In this document: one piece after another, positions 1 through 8,942 of the stretch | How the letters are laid out: each line of letters starts with the position of its first letter | How positions within the stretch are numbered: position 1 is the stretch's first letter | Source: Diphasiastrum complanatum | Lineage: Eukaryota; Streptophyta; Lycopodiopsida; Lycopodiales; Lycopodiaceae | DNA length: 37,888 bases | Assembly: GCA_029204225.1 (NCBI GenBank) | Contig: MU831836.1 | Span: 64,001 to 101,888, forward strand | Direction of reading: 5' to 3' | The notes under the pieces: model-generated | Databases searched by the model: none | The model's input: the letters and a program-made list of their open reading frames with translations, nothing else | Told to the model about the DNA's origin: nothing | Made by a program: the position numbers and the translations under genes

Positions 1-351
1 CCTTCTAAAACGACCAAGCTTTTCCACACTCCAAGATAAATACTTTCAGAATACAAGCAAAAGGACATGCAATTTGAATCTCAACAATCCAAACTTAGTT
101 GTATTAGGGTCAAGGACAAGAAAGAAAAGATGGTTCACTGGAAAGGAATGGCAAAGTAGTACAAAGAGTGACTTACCTATCAAGAGGTTTAATTTTTACC
201 GGGACTAATCGATGTGCAGGATGGGAAAAGGACAGAAAGGAGAGAAGTCAGTTTCTCGGCAATAGGACGTCTTTAGCTGATTACTAGCAGTGACTTAGGG
301 AGCTCTTTTTAACATTTATGTTTTCGCAATAGAGTTTTTGAAGCTATCCAT
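1..351. other. No recognisable gene
   Basis: I see no open frame or motif here that I can assign. The N-terminal part of the Penelope-like relic that follows could extend into it in decayed form, but I could not identify conserved residues. Confidence 0.3.
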
Positions 352-1466
352 GTGAAGACTTTTTACACTCATGTTTTATTCAAACTATTCGGTATTGTGG
401 ATGAACTCTTTCATGATATTACGATCGGTTGGACTTACCTACCAAGTGTCACAGGCCTTACGACAAAAACATACAAGAGTATTCTAAATGTGGATACATG
501 CTTATTTTGGCAATGCGAGTCCTCTATTGATTTTTATCTCAATCTACCATCAACGATTACCAATGTATGGGTTGCTGACATTTCTAAATGCTATGAAAAC
601 ATACCTCTAGATGGTTCAGATGGGCTGAGAACTATTATGAATAAATCCATTACTTACGCTTTAAAACATTCTAATAAGATGCTTTTGAGTTTCAAATGGG
701 AACATGAAAGGGAAGTCTTTAAGTGGTCATGGGCTAATAATAAAAAAAAAAAGTGTGAGAGATGGCACAATATCGACAAGGACCTCTTATGCTTGTGAAA
801 TGCCTTTCTAATAGACAATTGTATTGTCAGATTAGGAAACAAAACCTGGACACAAATTTGTGGTATACCAATGGGTTTTTCGTGCTCACCTACATGGTGT
901 AACTGGTGGCAAAATTAGGGGGCAGAACATGGATGAGTGAATTCTTTCACTCATTTAGATGTATTGATGACATCTGCTTTATTAATAATCCTAACGTCGA
1001 TTTGTTTATGGATAAGAATTAGGTAAGAACACCAAAAAACCCTTTCTGGATTTATCCATTGGACTTGCTTGATATTGAAAAGAAGTCTTGTGAAGCAAAC
1101 ACCACCAGTTTTCTGAATATTTCAATTGCTTTTAATCCCGTAACGAGGGTTTCTCATCTCTCAAAGTTTGATAAAAGAAGAGATTTACTTTTTCAGTATT
1201 TACAATACATACATTTGGCCTCCAATAGACCAGTTTAAAATTCTTACAAAGTGATTATTTTCCAAGTTATTTCTGCAATGTATTGCTGCAACAATCAAGA
1301 TACTTTTATAAAAGAGGTAGCAATCTTAATAAATACTTTTCAAAAAAATGGTTTCATGAGGGATAAATTGCGCCTTAACATAAATAAACTTCCTTTGACT
1401 GATGCATTTCCGAGTTTGTCCTATGATCTACCACATTGTATTAACGGTTTGTTGGTGGGCAGTTAG
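352..1466 (+). pseudogene. Penelope-like element reverse transcriptase, decayed
   Basis: Several frames together spell a reverse transcriptase. Frame 352-798 contains VADISKCYENIPLDGSDGL, a palm motif A-like block with Asp. A shifted frame at about 850-906 gives GIPMGFSCSPTWCN, the motif B form typical of Penelope-like elements. At 951-1018 follows FRCIDDICFINNPNVD, with the catalytic Asp pair at 966-971. The stretch 1230-1390 reads NSYKVIIFQ and FIKEVAILINTFQKNGF, resembling the thumb region. Frames change at least twice and there are stops near 1020 and 1236, so it cannot be functional as it stands. I see no GIY-YIG endonuclease; the sequence after 1470 runs into a TC microsatellite. Assignment to Penelope-like rather than another non-LTR RT clade rests on the GIPMG and YIDD-type motifs. 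Such elements are known in conifers, which fits the rest of the window. Confidence 0.6.
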
Positions 1467-1528
1467 CTATCCCTTTCGAGGAGCTAACTGCCCTCTAAGA
1501 GATCCACTAACTATGGGTCGCTTGGTGG

Positions 1529-1530
<2 letters not shown>

Positions 1531-1608
<78 letters not shown>
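1531..1608. repeat. (TC)n microsatellite, about 39 units
   Basis: This is an uninterrupted TC dinucleotide tract of 78 bases. Open frames that cross it translate to Ser-Leu or Arg-Glu runs and are not genes. Confidence 0.97.
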
Positions 1609-1610
<2 letters not shown>

Positions 1611-1726
1611 GGACCCTTCCTTATTTTAAAGTACGTCCCCCAGTCTAATCACAAAAAAAACTACTTATCTGGAGGTCCTAGGCTTTTTTTCAAACCCAAC
1701 CCTGTGTGGCTTTATTCAAAAAAATG

Positions 1727-2327
1727 TTTCCCACCATATGCATTTTGGTCAAAAGGGCTCTTCCACAAAGCTTCCTTGTGATCTGCTATATATCACCTAT
1801 TTTCGACTAAAGCTTTTCTACTATACGGTTTGGAGATGTGCTCATAATAAAGAGCGCGCCCTATAAAGCCTTGGTTCATTCGTTTATGATATACGGTATG
1901 TGGTTTAACTTTCTTCTCTTTGGTGCATTCATATCTCTACGATAGGAAATCTTGCATTCCCTTTGAAGGTTTATGCGTGTCGGTTGATCCGCTGTCCCTA
2001 GCGAAGGACTAGCGATTGACCACTTTCCATATCTGTGGCACTTTTTATGATGGATTACTCCGTTGTCAGTGATGGAATAGGCTCAAGTAAATGGTGAATA
2101 TTTGATGTATTTTGATCCGCTGTCCAGCGATAGATCTATCACAACTATTGATTGATAAAGTTGATAAAAGTAGTCTGCTGTCCAGTGATGGACTAATGCT
2201 TCTCTCCACACACTTAAACTGATAATGATCGCCACATTCCAACAATAGCCATGCATCACACCATTTGTGTAGTTACAGAAGTATGTTTATGGTGTAGAAT
2301 ACCAGCAATGAATCACTCTTCGGTTAT
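1727..2327 (+). repeat. Unknown dispersed repeat, copy A
   Basis: About 600 bp repeated in the same orientation at 5287-5867. Long blocks match with scattered substitutions and small indels, for example TTTTCGACTAAAGC, GGTGCATTCATATCTCTACG and GTTTATGGTGTA. Similarity starts at the CCACCAT near 1730 and fades just after CACTCTTCGGTT near 2327. The segment 1986-2190 contains four degenerate copies of a CTGTCCAGCGATGGA-like motif. No coding frame is conserved between the copies, so I call it a noncoding repeat, possibly a transposon fragment of unknown type. Confidence 0.75.
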
Positions 2328-2556
2328 TTTCGAAATTCATGAAAATGTCATTCACATGCTTGCAATCAACCCCTTAACATTAATAGTTTGTTGTAGACAT
2401 GTTTAGAATGTGCTCTAGGATTAAAAAAAATTCTCCTCTCTAAGATTTGGGATAGATAAAAAATCATTGACAATGGTTCCCCGTCTCTTCTCACACTAAT
2501 TGAGAGCCTTCTCACCTAACATTGAGCTCTGACACATGCACTTCAGGAGGATGGGA

Positions 2557-2568
2557 GCTTTGATACCA
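2557..2568 (-). promoter_or_regulatory. Copia-type primer binding site (minus strand)
   Basis: The reverse complement reads TGGTATCAAAGC, one base from the TGGTATCAGAGC complement of initiator-Met tRNA that copia elements use. It implies a minus-strand element whose 5' LTR lies to the right, separated by AGT. Confidence 0.45.
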
Positions 2569-2571
2569 AGT

Positions 2572-3190
2572 TGAAACAACATAAATTCAAGCAAGATGAC
2601 CTCCAACTATAGCATTGAAATAATATTCACAGTTACACAAGAAAGATTAACAAACTATAGAGTTCACATTGACCAAGTAGTCAAGTGTAAAGTGAACATT
2701 GACTTCAAAGACAAATTTTGGCATGAGAAAATTCTAGGCTTTGAAGACCTTTACTTGAGAGAATGGGTTTGAGCTCCCATAAAGTTCAAGGGCTAGGACT
2801 TTTAGGACTGGATAGTTTGCAAAAGCCTTTTTTCTCAAAACATTTTATAGAATGTAGAATTTGTATTATATATGGGAAACCTCTTGCACTGTCATGCTTG
2901 AATGCCGTAAAGGCATGGTGAATGTGACAATTTTGTAGGTGAAGCCTTGAAAAAGGAGCTTTCCTTTTGAGATGAAGTCATCAAAATATACGATCTCTTT
3001 ATCTCTCTAAGTTCTAGACAGTTGGGCAAATCTCCTTCAAGCCCTTAGCTACTACTTATGTACTCTTTCATTTTACTTAAAAATTAATGTGAATATACAA
3101 TTGGTGTGTGAAGCAATTTGTCTTGTCTTGTCTAGAAAGCACTTGATGGTCTGTGTATATGTGATTGAATTGATCCGTCTCAAATTGTCA
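2572..3190. mobile_element. LTR-like segment between outward-facing PBS motifs
   Basis: The segment starts TG (TGAAACAAC) and ends CA (TTGTCA). It carries a TATA-like run, TATTATATATGG, near 2863-2874 and is bounded on each side by a PBS-like motif after a 3-nt ACT spacer. The plus-strand reading (TATA then U5 then PBS at 3194) suits a 619-bp copia LTR. The left PBS would then belong to a different, oppositely oriented element or be a chance match. The two ends are not inverted copies of each other as far as I can see. No coding sequence is visible. Confidence 0.35.
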
Positions 3191-3193
3191 ACT

Positions 3194-3205
3194 TGATATC
3201 AGAGC
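3194..3205 (+). promoter_or_regulatory. Copia-type primer binding site (plus strand)
   Basis: TGATATCAGAGC differs by one base from the canonical TGGTATCAGAGC and directly follows TTGTCAACT, as after a copia LTR. The following 650 bases hold no readable gag. Confidence 0.45.
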
Positions 3206-3879
3206 AAGGTGATGGATGAAAATCAGATTCAAGAGAAGTCTTAGCTAAATCAATGTTGGTTAATTTTGGAAAAGGCTAGAGACAGCAAAAACCTTGTTTG
3301 GAAGCTATGGTGCATCAAACCAGACAGTTGTAGATTCAATAGATTGCTCTTAGGCAAGATATAGCCTCCCACTATATTATAAAGTGCAAATTCTACATAG
3401 GATTTGATCATAGTGAGCTCGAAAGTCTAAGATTTTGTTAAAGGTTCTCTTGGGAGAATTTTGAACATTATGCACTCATTAATGCACCAATTGATAAACC
3501 ATCAATTGCAGCATATAACCAATACTAGACCAACCTCATAGGAGTGGGTTGCCACGTGGCATTTTGGCCATACATGTGTGGAATGTACAAAATTTACACT
3601 ATTCTTCATGGTTTTTGATCAAGCTCGATTTGCCAATTTTTGGCAATTCTTCACACTCCTCAAATTTAGCTGATCTATCTACAAATCTCTTGCTAGATGA
3701 ATGAAAGATTTTAGAAGTGCTAAGAAATCCAGCCACAAACAAGGAACTTTTGAGACTCCACTAGAGAATGATGTCCATGAAGGATCCTTCACCACCTCTT
3801 AAAGGATCCCTTACAAGATGTTCCATATAAGTGTCCATATACATGTAGCACACTTCAAAGCTAAACATCATGCCAAGCC
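3206..3879. other. No recognisable gene
   Basis: The stretch lies between a copia-type PBS and a minus-strand copia relic. It may be decayed retrotransposon internal sequence. I could not identify motifs in either strand. Confidence 0.3.
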
Positions 3880-5328
3880 ATGGATTCCAAGGCATTTTGT
3901 GCACTTGAAGATACATCATTAAAAAAATTAAGTGGATACACAATGTTGCCAAAGACAACTTGACTTGCTTGATCCACATGATTGAGCCTTGATGGCTCCA
4001 TCTTGATACTCATGGTTCTTCTTGGAGTCCTTGGGTCTTAAGCTTGCTCCTCCACTTGACTTGACTCCAAACCATCAATGAATTGAATAAGGTGTTGATC
4101 CAAACGTGCTTCTTCAAGTTTACAAATCTTCCACTCTTGAAAGATTACATTTCCACCATTTACAACTTCTTTGATGGAAAACAAGTAGATTCTACAATCT
4201 CTACTTGAAGAGCAAAACACTACTATTATTCTTGTCATTGAAATAGGATAATCTTTGGTCCTTACATTGGAATGATCATGCACAAAGCATGTGGACACAA
4301 ATATTTCCAAAGCAAATGATGTTTCATCTTTTATGACTCTATTCAAGCTATTACAAAAATAGTTATCCAATGAAATTGCCTTATCATTGAACAAATGTAG
4401 ATTTCAAAGCATCGCATTTCATTGTCTTGTCATACAAAGTAATAAACACCATGAATCTTAAAGGTAAGAAACAAGTCACCTCATGTCTACTACTACTTTC
4501 CAAAAATTACTCAAAGATAGTAGACTCTCCAATGCTCACCACCCTTGCAAGATGCACACTTGAATGGACAATTTGCATGCAATTTGATGACTCGGCCATT
4601 GTCATTGAGGACTCCCTTGAAACTCTCATGCTTTGAGGCGGATCCTCAAGATCTTCCTCCTCAATGCAAGCAAGATCACACTTTGCCAAGATCTCTTCTT
4701 GAGTGATCTCCTCCTTTGCCAAGCTCACCCTCTCAAAAGCAACACTAGCTTCCAACTTAAACAATCTTCCAAGCCTAAATCCCTTTGCAATGCAAACATC
4801 ATTCTTCAAGATGAAACAAACACCATGCTTAAAGTGGACATCCAAACCACTTTCTAAGATTAGACCAACACTAAGCATATTCCTGGTGATTGATGGTACA
4901 TAAAGGACATTTTCTAGATCCATGCATTTTGAGAATTCTAGACACAAAGAGATGGTGCCAACACCATCTATCCTACACTCTTCATCATTTGTAGTAAAGA
5001 CAAACCTTTTAGCATTGAAAAAGTGTAAAGTTGAGAAAAAGTCCTTTTAACAAGACATGTGGGAGCTAGCCCCACTGTCGATCCACCAATTGTCTCTTGA
5101 ATTGCTATTGCTTGTTGGTGAGGATGTAGATGCCATCAAGAATACATCTACTTCATCCTCCTCCTCCTCCTTTGCAAGGTTTCCTTGTTTGTCCTCCTCC
5201 ACTTGTGCTCTTAGCGTCTTGTAACATTCAAATGCATAATGCCCCTTCTTTCCACAAAAGAAGAATTTTTGCTTTGGGGAGTTCCCCACCATTTTGGTCA
5301 AACGGGCTCTTCCATGAAGCTTCCTCAT
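3880..5328 (-). pseudogene. Ty1/copia gag-pol fragment, internally deleted
   Basis: Read right to left, 5328-5047 encodes a gag zinc knuckle (FFCGKKGHYAFECYK, CX2CX4HX4C) and then the protease active site WWIDSGASSHMS. Frame 4947-4507 continues the protease (ENVLYVPSITRNMLSVG, GRLFKLEAS). The integrase zinc-finger and catalytic core expected next are missing. Frame 4394-4038 resumes in the connection region (SSSRDCRIYLFSIKEVVNG, DVIFQEW-like), and a decayed EPSRL block is visible to about 3880. No reverse transcriptase follows. Gag upstream of the zinc knuckle is cut off where repeat copy B begins at about 5287. This is a dead fragment, related to but distinct from the other copias here. Confidence 0.85.
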
Positions 5329-5867
5329 GAACTGCTATATGTCACCTGTTTTCGACTAAAGCTTTTCTACTATACAGTTTGGAGATGTGATCATTATAGA
5401 GAGCGTGCCCTATCAAGCTTTGGTTCATTCGTTTCTAATGTACGGTATGTGTTTAACTCCCTTCTCTTTGGTGCATTCATATCTCTACGATAAGAAAGCT
5501 TGCATTCCCTTTGAAGGTTTATGCATGGTGTTTGATCCACTGTCCACAATGATTGACCACTTTCCATATATGTGGCACTTTTTATAATAAATTACTCCCC
5601 AATGTCCCCAACGATGGAATAGGCTCAAGTAAATGGTGAATATTTGGTGTATTTTGATCCACTGACCAGCGATGGATCTATCACAACTGTTGATTGATAA
5701 AGTTGATAAAAGTAGTCCACGCTGGACTACTAACGCTTCTCTCCACAAGGCTTAAACTGATAATGATCACCACATGCCAACGATGGCCATGCATCACACC
5801 GTTTGTGTAGTTACAGACGTATGTTTATGGTGTATAATGCCAGCAATGAAGCACTCTTCGGTTCTAC
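5287..5867 (+). repeat. Unknown dispersed repeat, copy B
   Basis: Direct repeat of 1727-2327 with scattered differences. It begins exactly where the minus-strand copia gag reading stops. The CTGTCC-type motifs are more eroded than in copy A. The two copies enclose about 3 kb. They do not behave as an LTR pair, because the copia fragment between them has no leader or PBS next to copy B. Confidence 0.75.
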
Positions 5868-6681
5868 ATTCATTTCATGTATTTATGATGGATGTTCTTA
5901 TGATAACCATAACACACTTTAAGCACTACTATCCGACAAGTGATAGAATGTCTCTTCAATCTTATTTTGTCTTTGAAAGGTTACTTACAAGAACCAACTC
6001 TGCTTGCATTCTAGCATACAAGATTTAAGACTCAAATGCATGCATGCTCCGGTGTTATTTGTCCCTTCCAAACTATCACCTAGAATCTGAGAGAAAATTA
6101 CTCACAAAGATGAGCCAAAACTAGCCTCGGCTAAATTAGCACTCAATCAATAGCACTATCAATCTATATCAGATAGAATATGACAAGCACTCATAGAACA
6201 ATAGTAAATGAGCTTCGCAATTGAGTATTAGATGTTTAATAGACTTAATTCATTTTGTCGTACCTCATTTAAGTAAGTATGTCAAAATTTGTATTATAAA
6301 GGAGTTGATAGTACTCCAAACAAAGCACTTAATTCATTTATTGTCGTAACTCATTTAAGTATGTCAAAATTTGTACTATAATGATGGTTTTTAATGATTT
6401 AAAAATGAAGTCATTGAGCATATGATCACATGAACTTATCGTTAGTCATATGCTAGATTATATGTTGAATTGGTAGCTAATAGTTGATGGTAAAATTACA
6501 ATTTATCATACCACATAACATCTAGGTAAAGTAAGAAACTACAGTTGAAAATTGTTAAGAATTGTCAATTTCAATTACTTATGTGGTCATTACCTTATAT
6601 ATTTGAGTCTTCACTACACATTACCACACACCTACTTAGAATAGACATGAATAGAAGAATCAATTTTAACCCTTCTTATCC
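5868..6681. other. AT-rich region with a short direct repeat
   Basis: No coding frame is supported. The only structure seen is the direct repeat at 6244-6381. Confidence 0.4.
6244..6381 (+). repeat. Two ~55-bp direct repeats 84 bp apart
   Basis: Positions 6244-6299 and 6328-6381 both run from CTTAATTCATTT to TTTGTACTATAA or TTTGTATTATAA, sharing CTCATTTAAGTA and TATGTCAAAATTTGTA with small indels. The spacer is about 28 bases. Confidence 0.8.
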
Positions 6682-6740
6682 ATAGTGCCTTCTTGGTAGC
6701 TTGAGTGGTTGCCACATATTCAGCTTCTATGGAAGATGAG
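6682..6740 (-). pseudogene. Copia RNase H remnant
   Basis: The minus strand reads SIEAEYVATTQATKKAL, which matches the copia RNase H block usually written S(S/T)EAEYVA. Only about 50 bases are recognisable, and the flanking minus-strand frame does not continue the domain. It is a very short relic. Confidence 0.5.
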
Positions 6741-7694
6741 GAGAACAACCTACCAATCAAACATCTTCCTCCTCTCATCAAGGAAAGAGCATCGACAAGA
6801 CTGGAAATTCAACTGAGAGAAGAACTGCGAAAATGCCTAGAAGTAAAATGGAGGATACAGGCCTCCCAGAAGCTAATATATGCCAAGAAACCCAAGATGA
6901 AACCGTCAATGGCAGATATGAGTGATAAAAAGACAAAAATAAAACACTCAAGCATGTGAGTTGTGAAGTTGTTGGGAGCTCTCCAATTTTGAGAATGTCA
7001 ACCACTTGCAGCAATAAGACATTCTAGTTACATTGCGGCAGATTGCAGAAAGCAGTTTCTGATAAAGACTGGCAACAATAAGCACTTGGTTTTATGCAAC
7101 CAAACGAGGATCTATGCTTTTTAAAGTGAAGATCGAAGATGCCAATGCGCAAGCGGAGTGACATGGAATGATATTGGCTGATTTTGATGAATCCCCAATA
7201 TACTCGGCCAGGGCAACCCAAGAGCACCTCTCACCTTAGACCAAGGAGGTCTCTGAGAAGATGAGATGAACGAAGACTGAGAGCCGAGGAATACGTTAAT
7301 ATTGTCAACAAGTAGAAACTATGTAAGCCTCATGGTGAATCCTAAAAGATGGAATCACCATGTAGGAACTAGTATTTCTAGGCTAATGTAATAAATGCAA
7401 GTAGACCCCTCTTAAAGAAAGTAGAGTGAGCCACCTTTTGATGGTGACATTACTGGAGAGCATTATTCCACTTGTAATTTGTGAAATGTGGAAATGCCAC
7501 TATGATGCCACCTAAGGAGCTCTCTTGCTTATTTAAAAGACTCCCTCTTTGAGAAGAGGAGTTTTTTGTGTAGTGCATCTACTCCATGTCCAAATGAGAA
7601 GAGCCTGCATCAGTTTGGTGCATCCTTTGAGCTCCTTGATCATGATTGTTTTCTTAAGTGATTCTCTTATGATCATGCCCTTCCATCCCTTGTG
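6741..7694. other. Noncoding; possible older LTR interrupted by the copia insertion
   Basis: No gene is supported. A TATA-like TTATTTAAAA lies at 7529-7538 within sequence resembling a retrotransposon promoter. The complete copia element inserted at 7695-7699, so this sequence continues after 13169. I cannot define the ends of the older element or find its partner copy. Confidence 0.3.
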
Positions 7695-7699
7695 TGTGG
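7695..7699. repeat. Target site duplication, left copy
   Basis: TGTGG immediately precedes the 5' LTR and is repeated perfectly at 13165-13169 after the 3' LTR. Five bases is the usual duplication for copia integration. Confidence 0.92.
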
Positions 7700-8348
7700 T
7701 GTGAAAGATTCAACTAGTTTCATCACATTTTGCAGGATTTTCATATTTGGCATATTGAGGCCAAAACTTGTTTTAGACTTAGAGGTTGACTTTTCAAAGT
7801 TCATTAGTTTCAATTTCATTTGAATAAACACTTTTTGAAAGTGTGGGAAAGATAGAATGCGAGTTTGAGTTGATTCAATTTGAATAAGTTGGGTACATTG
7901 AATCTAGACCCAAAATTGGTAGGGTTAGCATTTTGGTGGGAAAGCCAAGTGGCCAAATAGGGTTTGGACCTATTATAAAAGGATGAAACTCATGGAGAGA
8001 GTCATCTTCTCTCTTCTCTATCTCATTTCATGCTTATACATGGTTCTCTTGGGTTCTACTATCCATTGGTGCACTATCTTGGTGATTGCTTGCAATTCTA
8101 TGTGTAGAATAATCTATATTTGTTATTTTGGATCCACACGTGTGAAATAGACTAGCTTGCTGGTTTTGTATGGACAGCAACAGTACATAATCATTTCATT
8201 CAAGTTTGATCAAGTTCTATTAGTGTTTGCATCTCAAATTGTGTGAAGATGCTGATTTTTCTACATTGGTGAGATTGGTAGTGTATTTCTCTTTCTAACC
8301 AAAGATCATTCAAGTAGATTGGATCTTAAGGATCTGAAATCTTTCACA
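7700..8348 (+). repeat. Copia 5' LTR
   Basis: It begins TGTGAAAGATTC and ends TCTTTCACA, a TG...CA LTR with a short terminal inverted repeat TGTGAAAG/CTTTCACA. A TATA box (TATAAAA) lies at 7974-7980, so transcription probably starts near 8005. A G-box palindrome CACACGTGTG is at 8135-8144. It pairs with 12516-13164. Confidence 0.96.
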
Positions 8349-8360
8349 TGGTATCAGAGC
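8349..8360 (+). promoter_or_regulatory. Primer binding site, initiator-Met tRNA
   Basis: TGGTATCAGAGC follows the LTR end with no spacer and is the canonical plant copia primer site for minus-strand DNA synthesis. Confidence 0.95.
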
Positions 8361-8942
8361 TTGTGTTTTAGGTTATGAAGGAGGAAATCAGATCTATCAA
8401 TGATTTGGTGAAGATATCAAGTCTAGAGCATGCTAGAGAGTATTCTACACCAAAATCGGATTTTTTGCTTTTGTAGATTGGATCTTTTGTAGATCAAAAC
8501 ACTAAATAGGTCAATATACTTGTTCAATTCCGATTTTTGAATTCACATACTGGATTTGGCCGATTTGTGGATCATTGGTTCAGCCTAAGTGGTGGCTTAT
8601 AGATTGCATATCAAATTTTCAGCATTTGCATGTAGATTTGGAATAGTTAATTTTTTGTGATTTTGTCAAAACTCTAATTTTGATTGGATCTCTAGATAGT
8701 GAGGTTGCTGGACTTCATTTGAGTGTGTTTCAATCTTAGGAAGTGGCAAAAGTCATTAGATTGAGAATAGATCATAGGTTGATTCTATGATTCTATGTGT
8801 TGATTTGCTTGGATAAGTGCTAGAAGAGAATTTGTGAGATAGTTTCAAATCTTGGTGATTTCTTTTGAAAGCATTTGTTGTTGTTCAAAGGAGTGCTTTG
8901 TGCATTGAAGCAGGTTGAAAGAGAAGATCAGGTCATTGCTAC
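8361..8942 (+). other. Copia untranslated leader
   Basis: These 582 bases between the PBS and the gag start hold no long frame. The packaging signal would be expected here, but I cannot point to it. Confidence 0.6.

Noticed and set aside
1402-1629. Open frame with a long Ser-Leu run
   Set aside because: It is translation of the TC microsatellite plus chance flanks.
1727-5867. Direct repeats A and B as an LTR pair
   Set aside because: They lack TG...CA ends, no PBS or PPT abuts them, and the enclosed copia starts mid-gag next to copy B.
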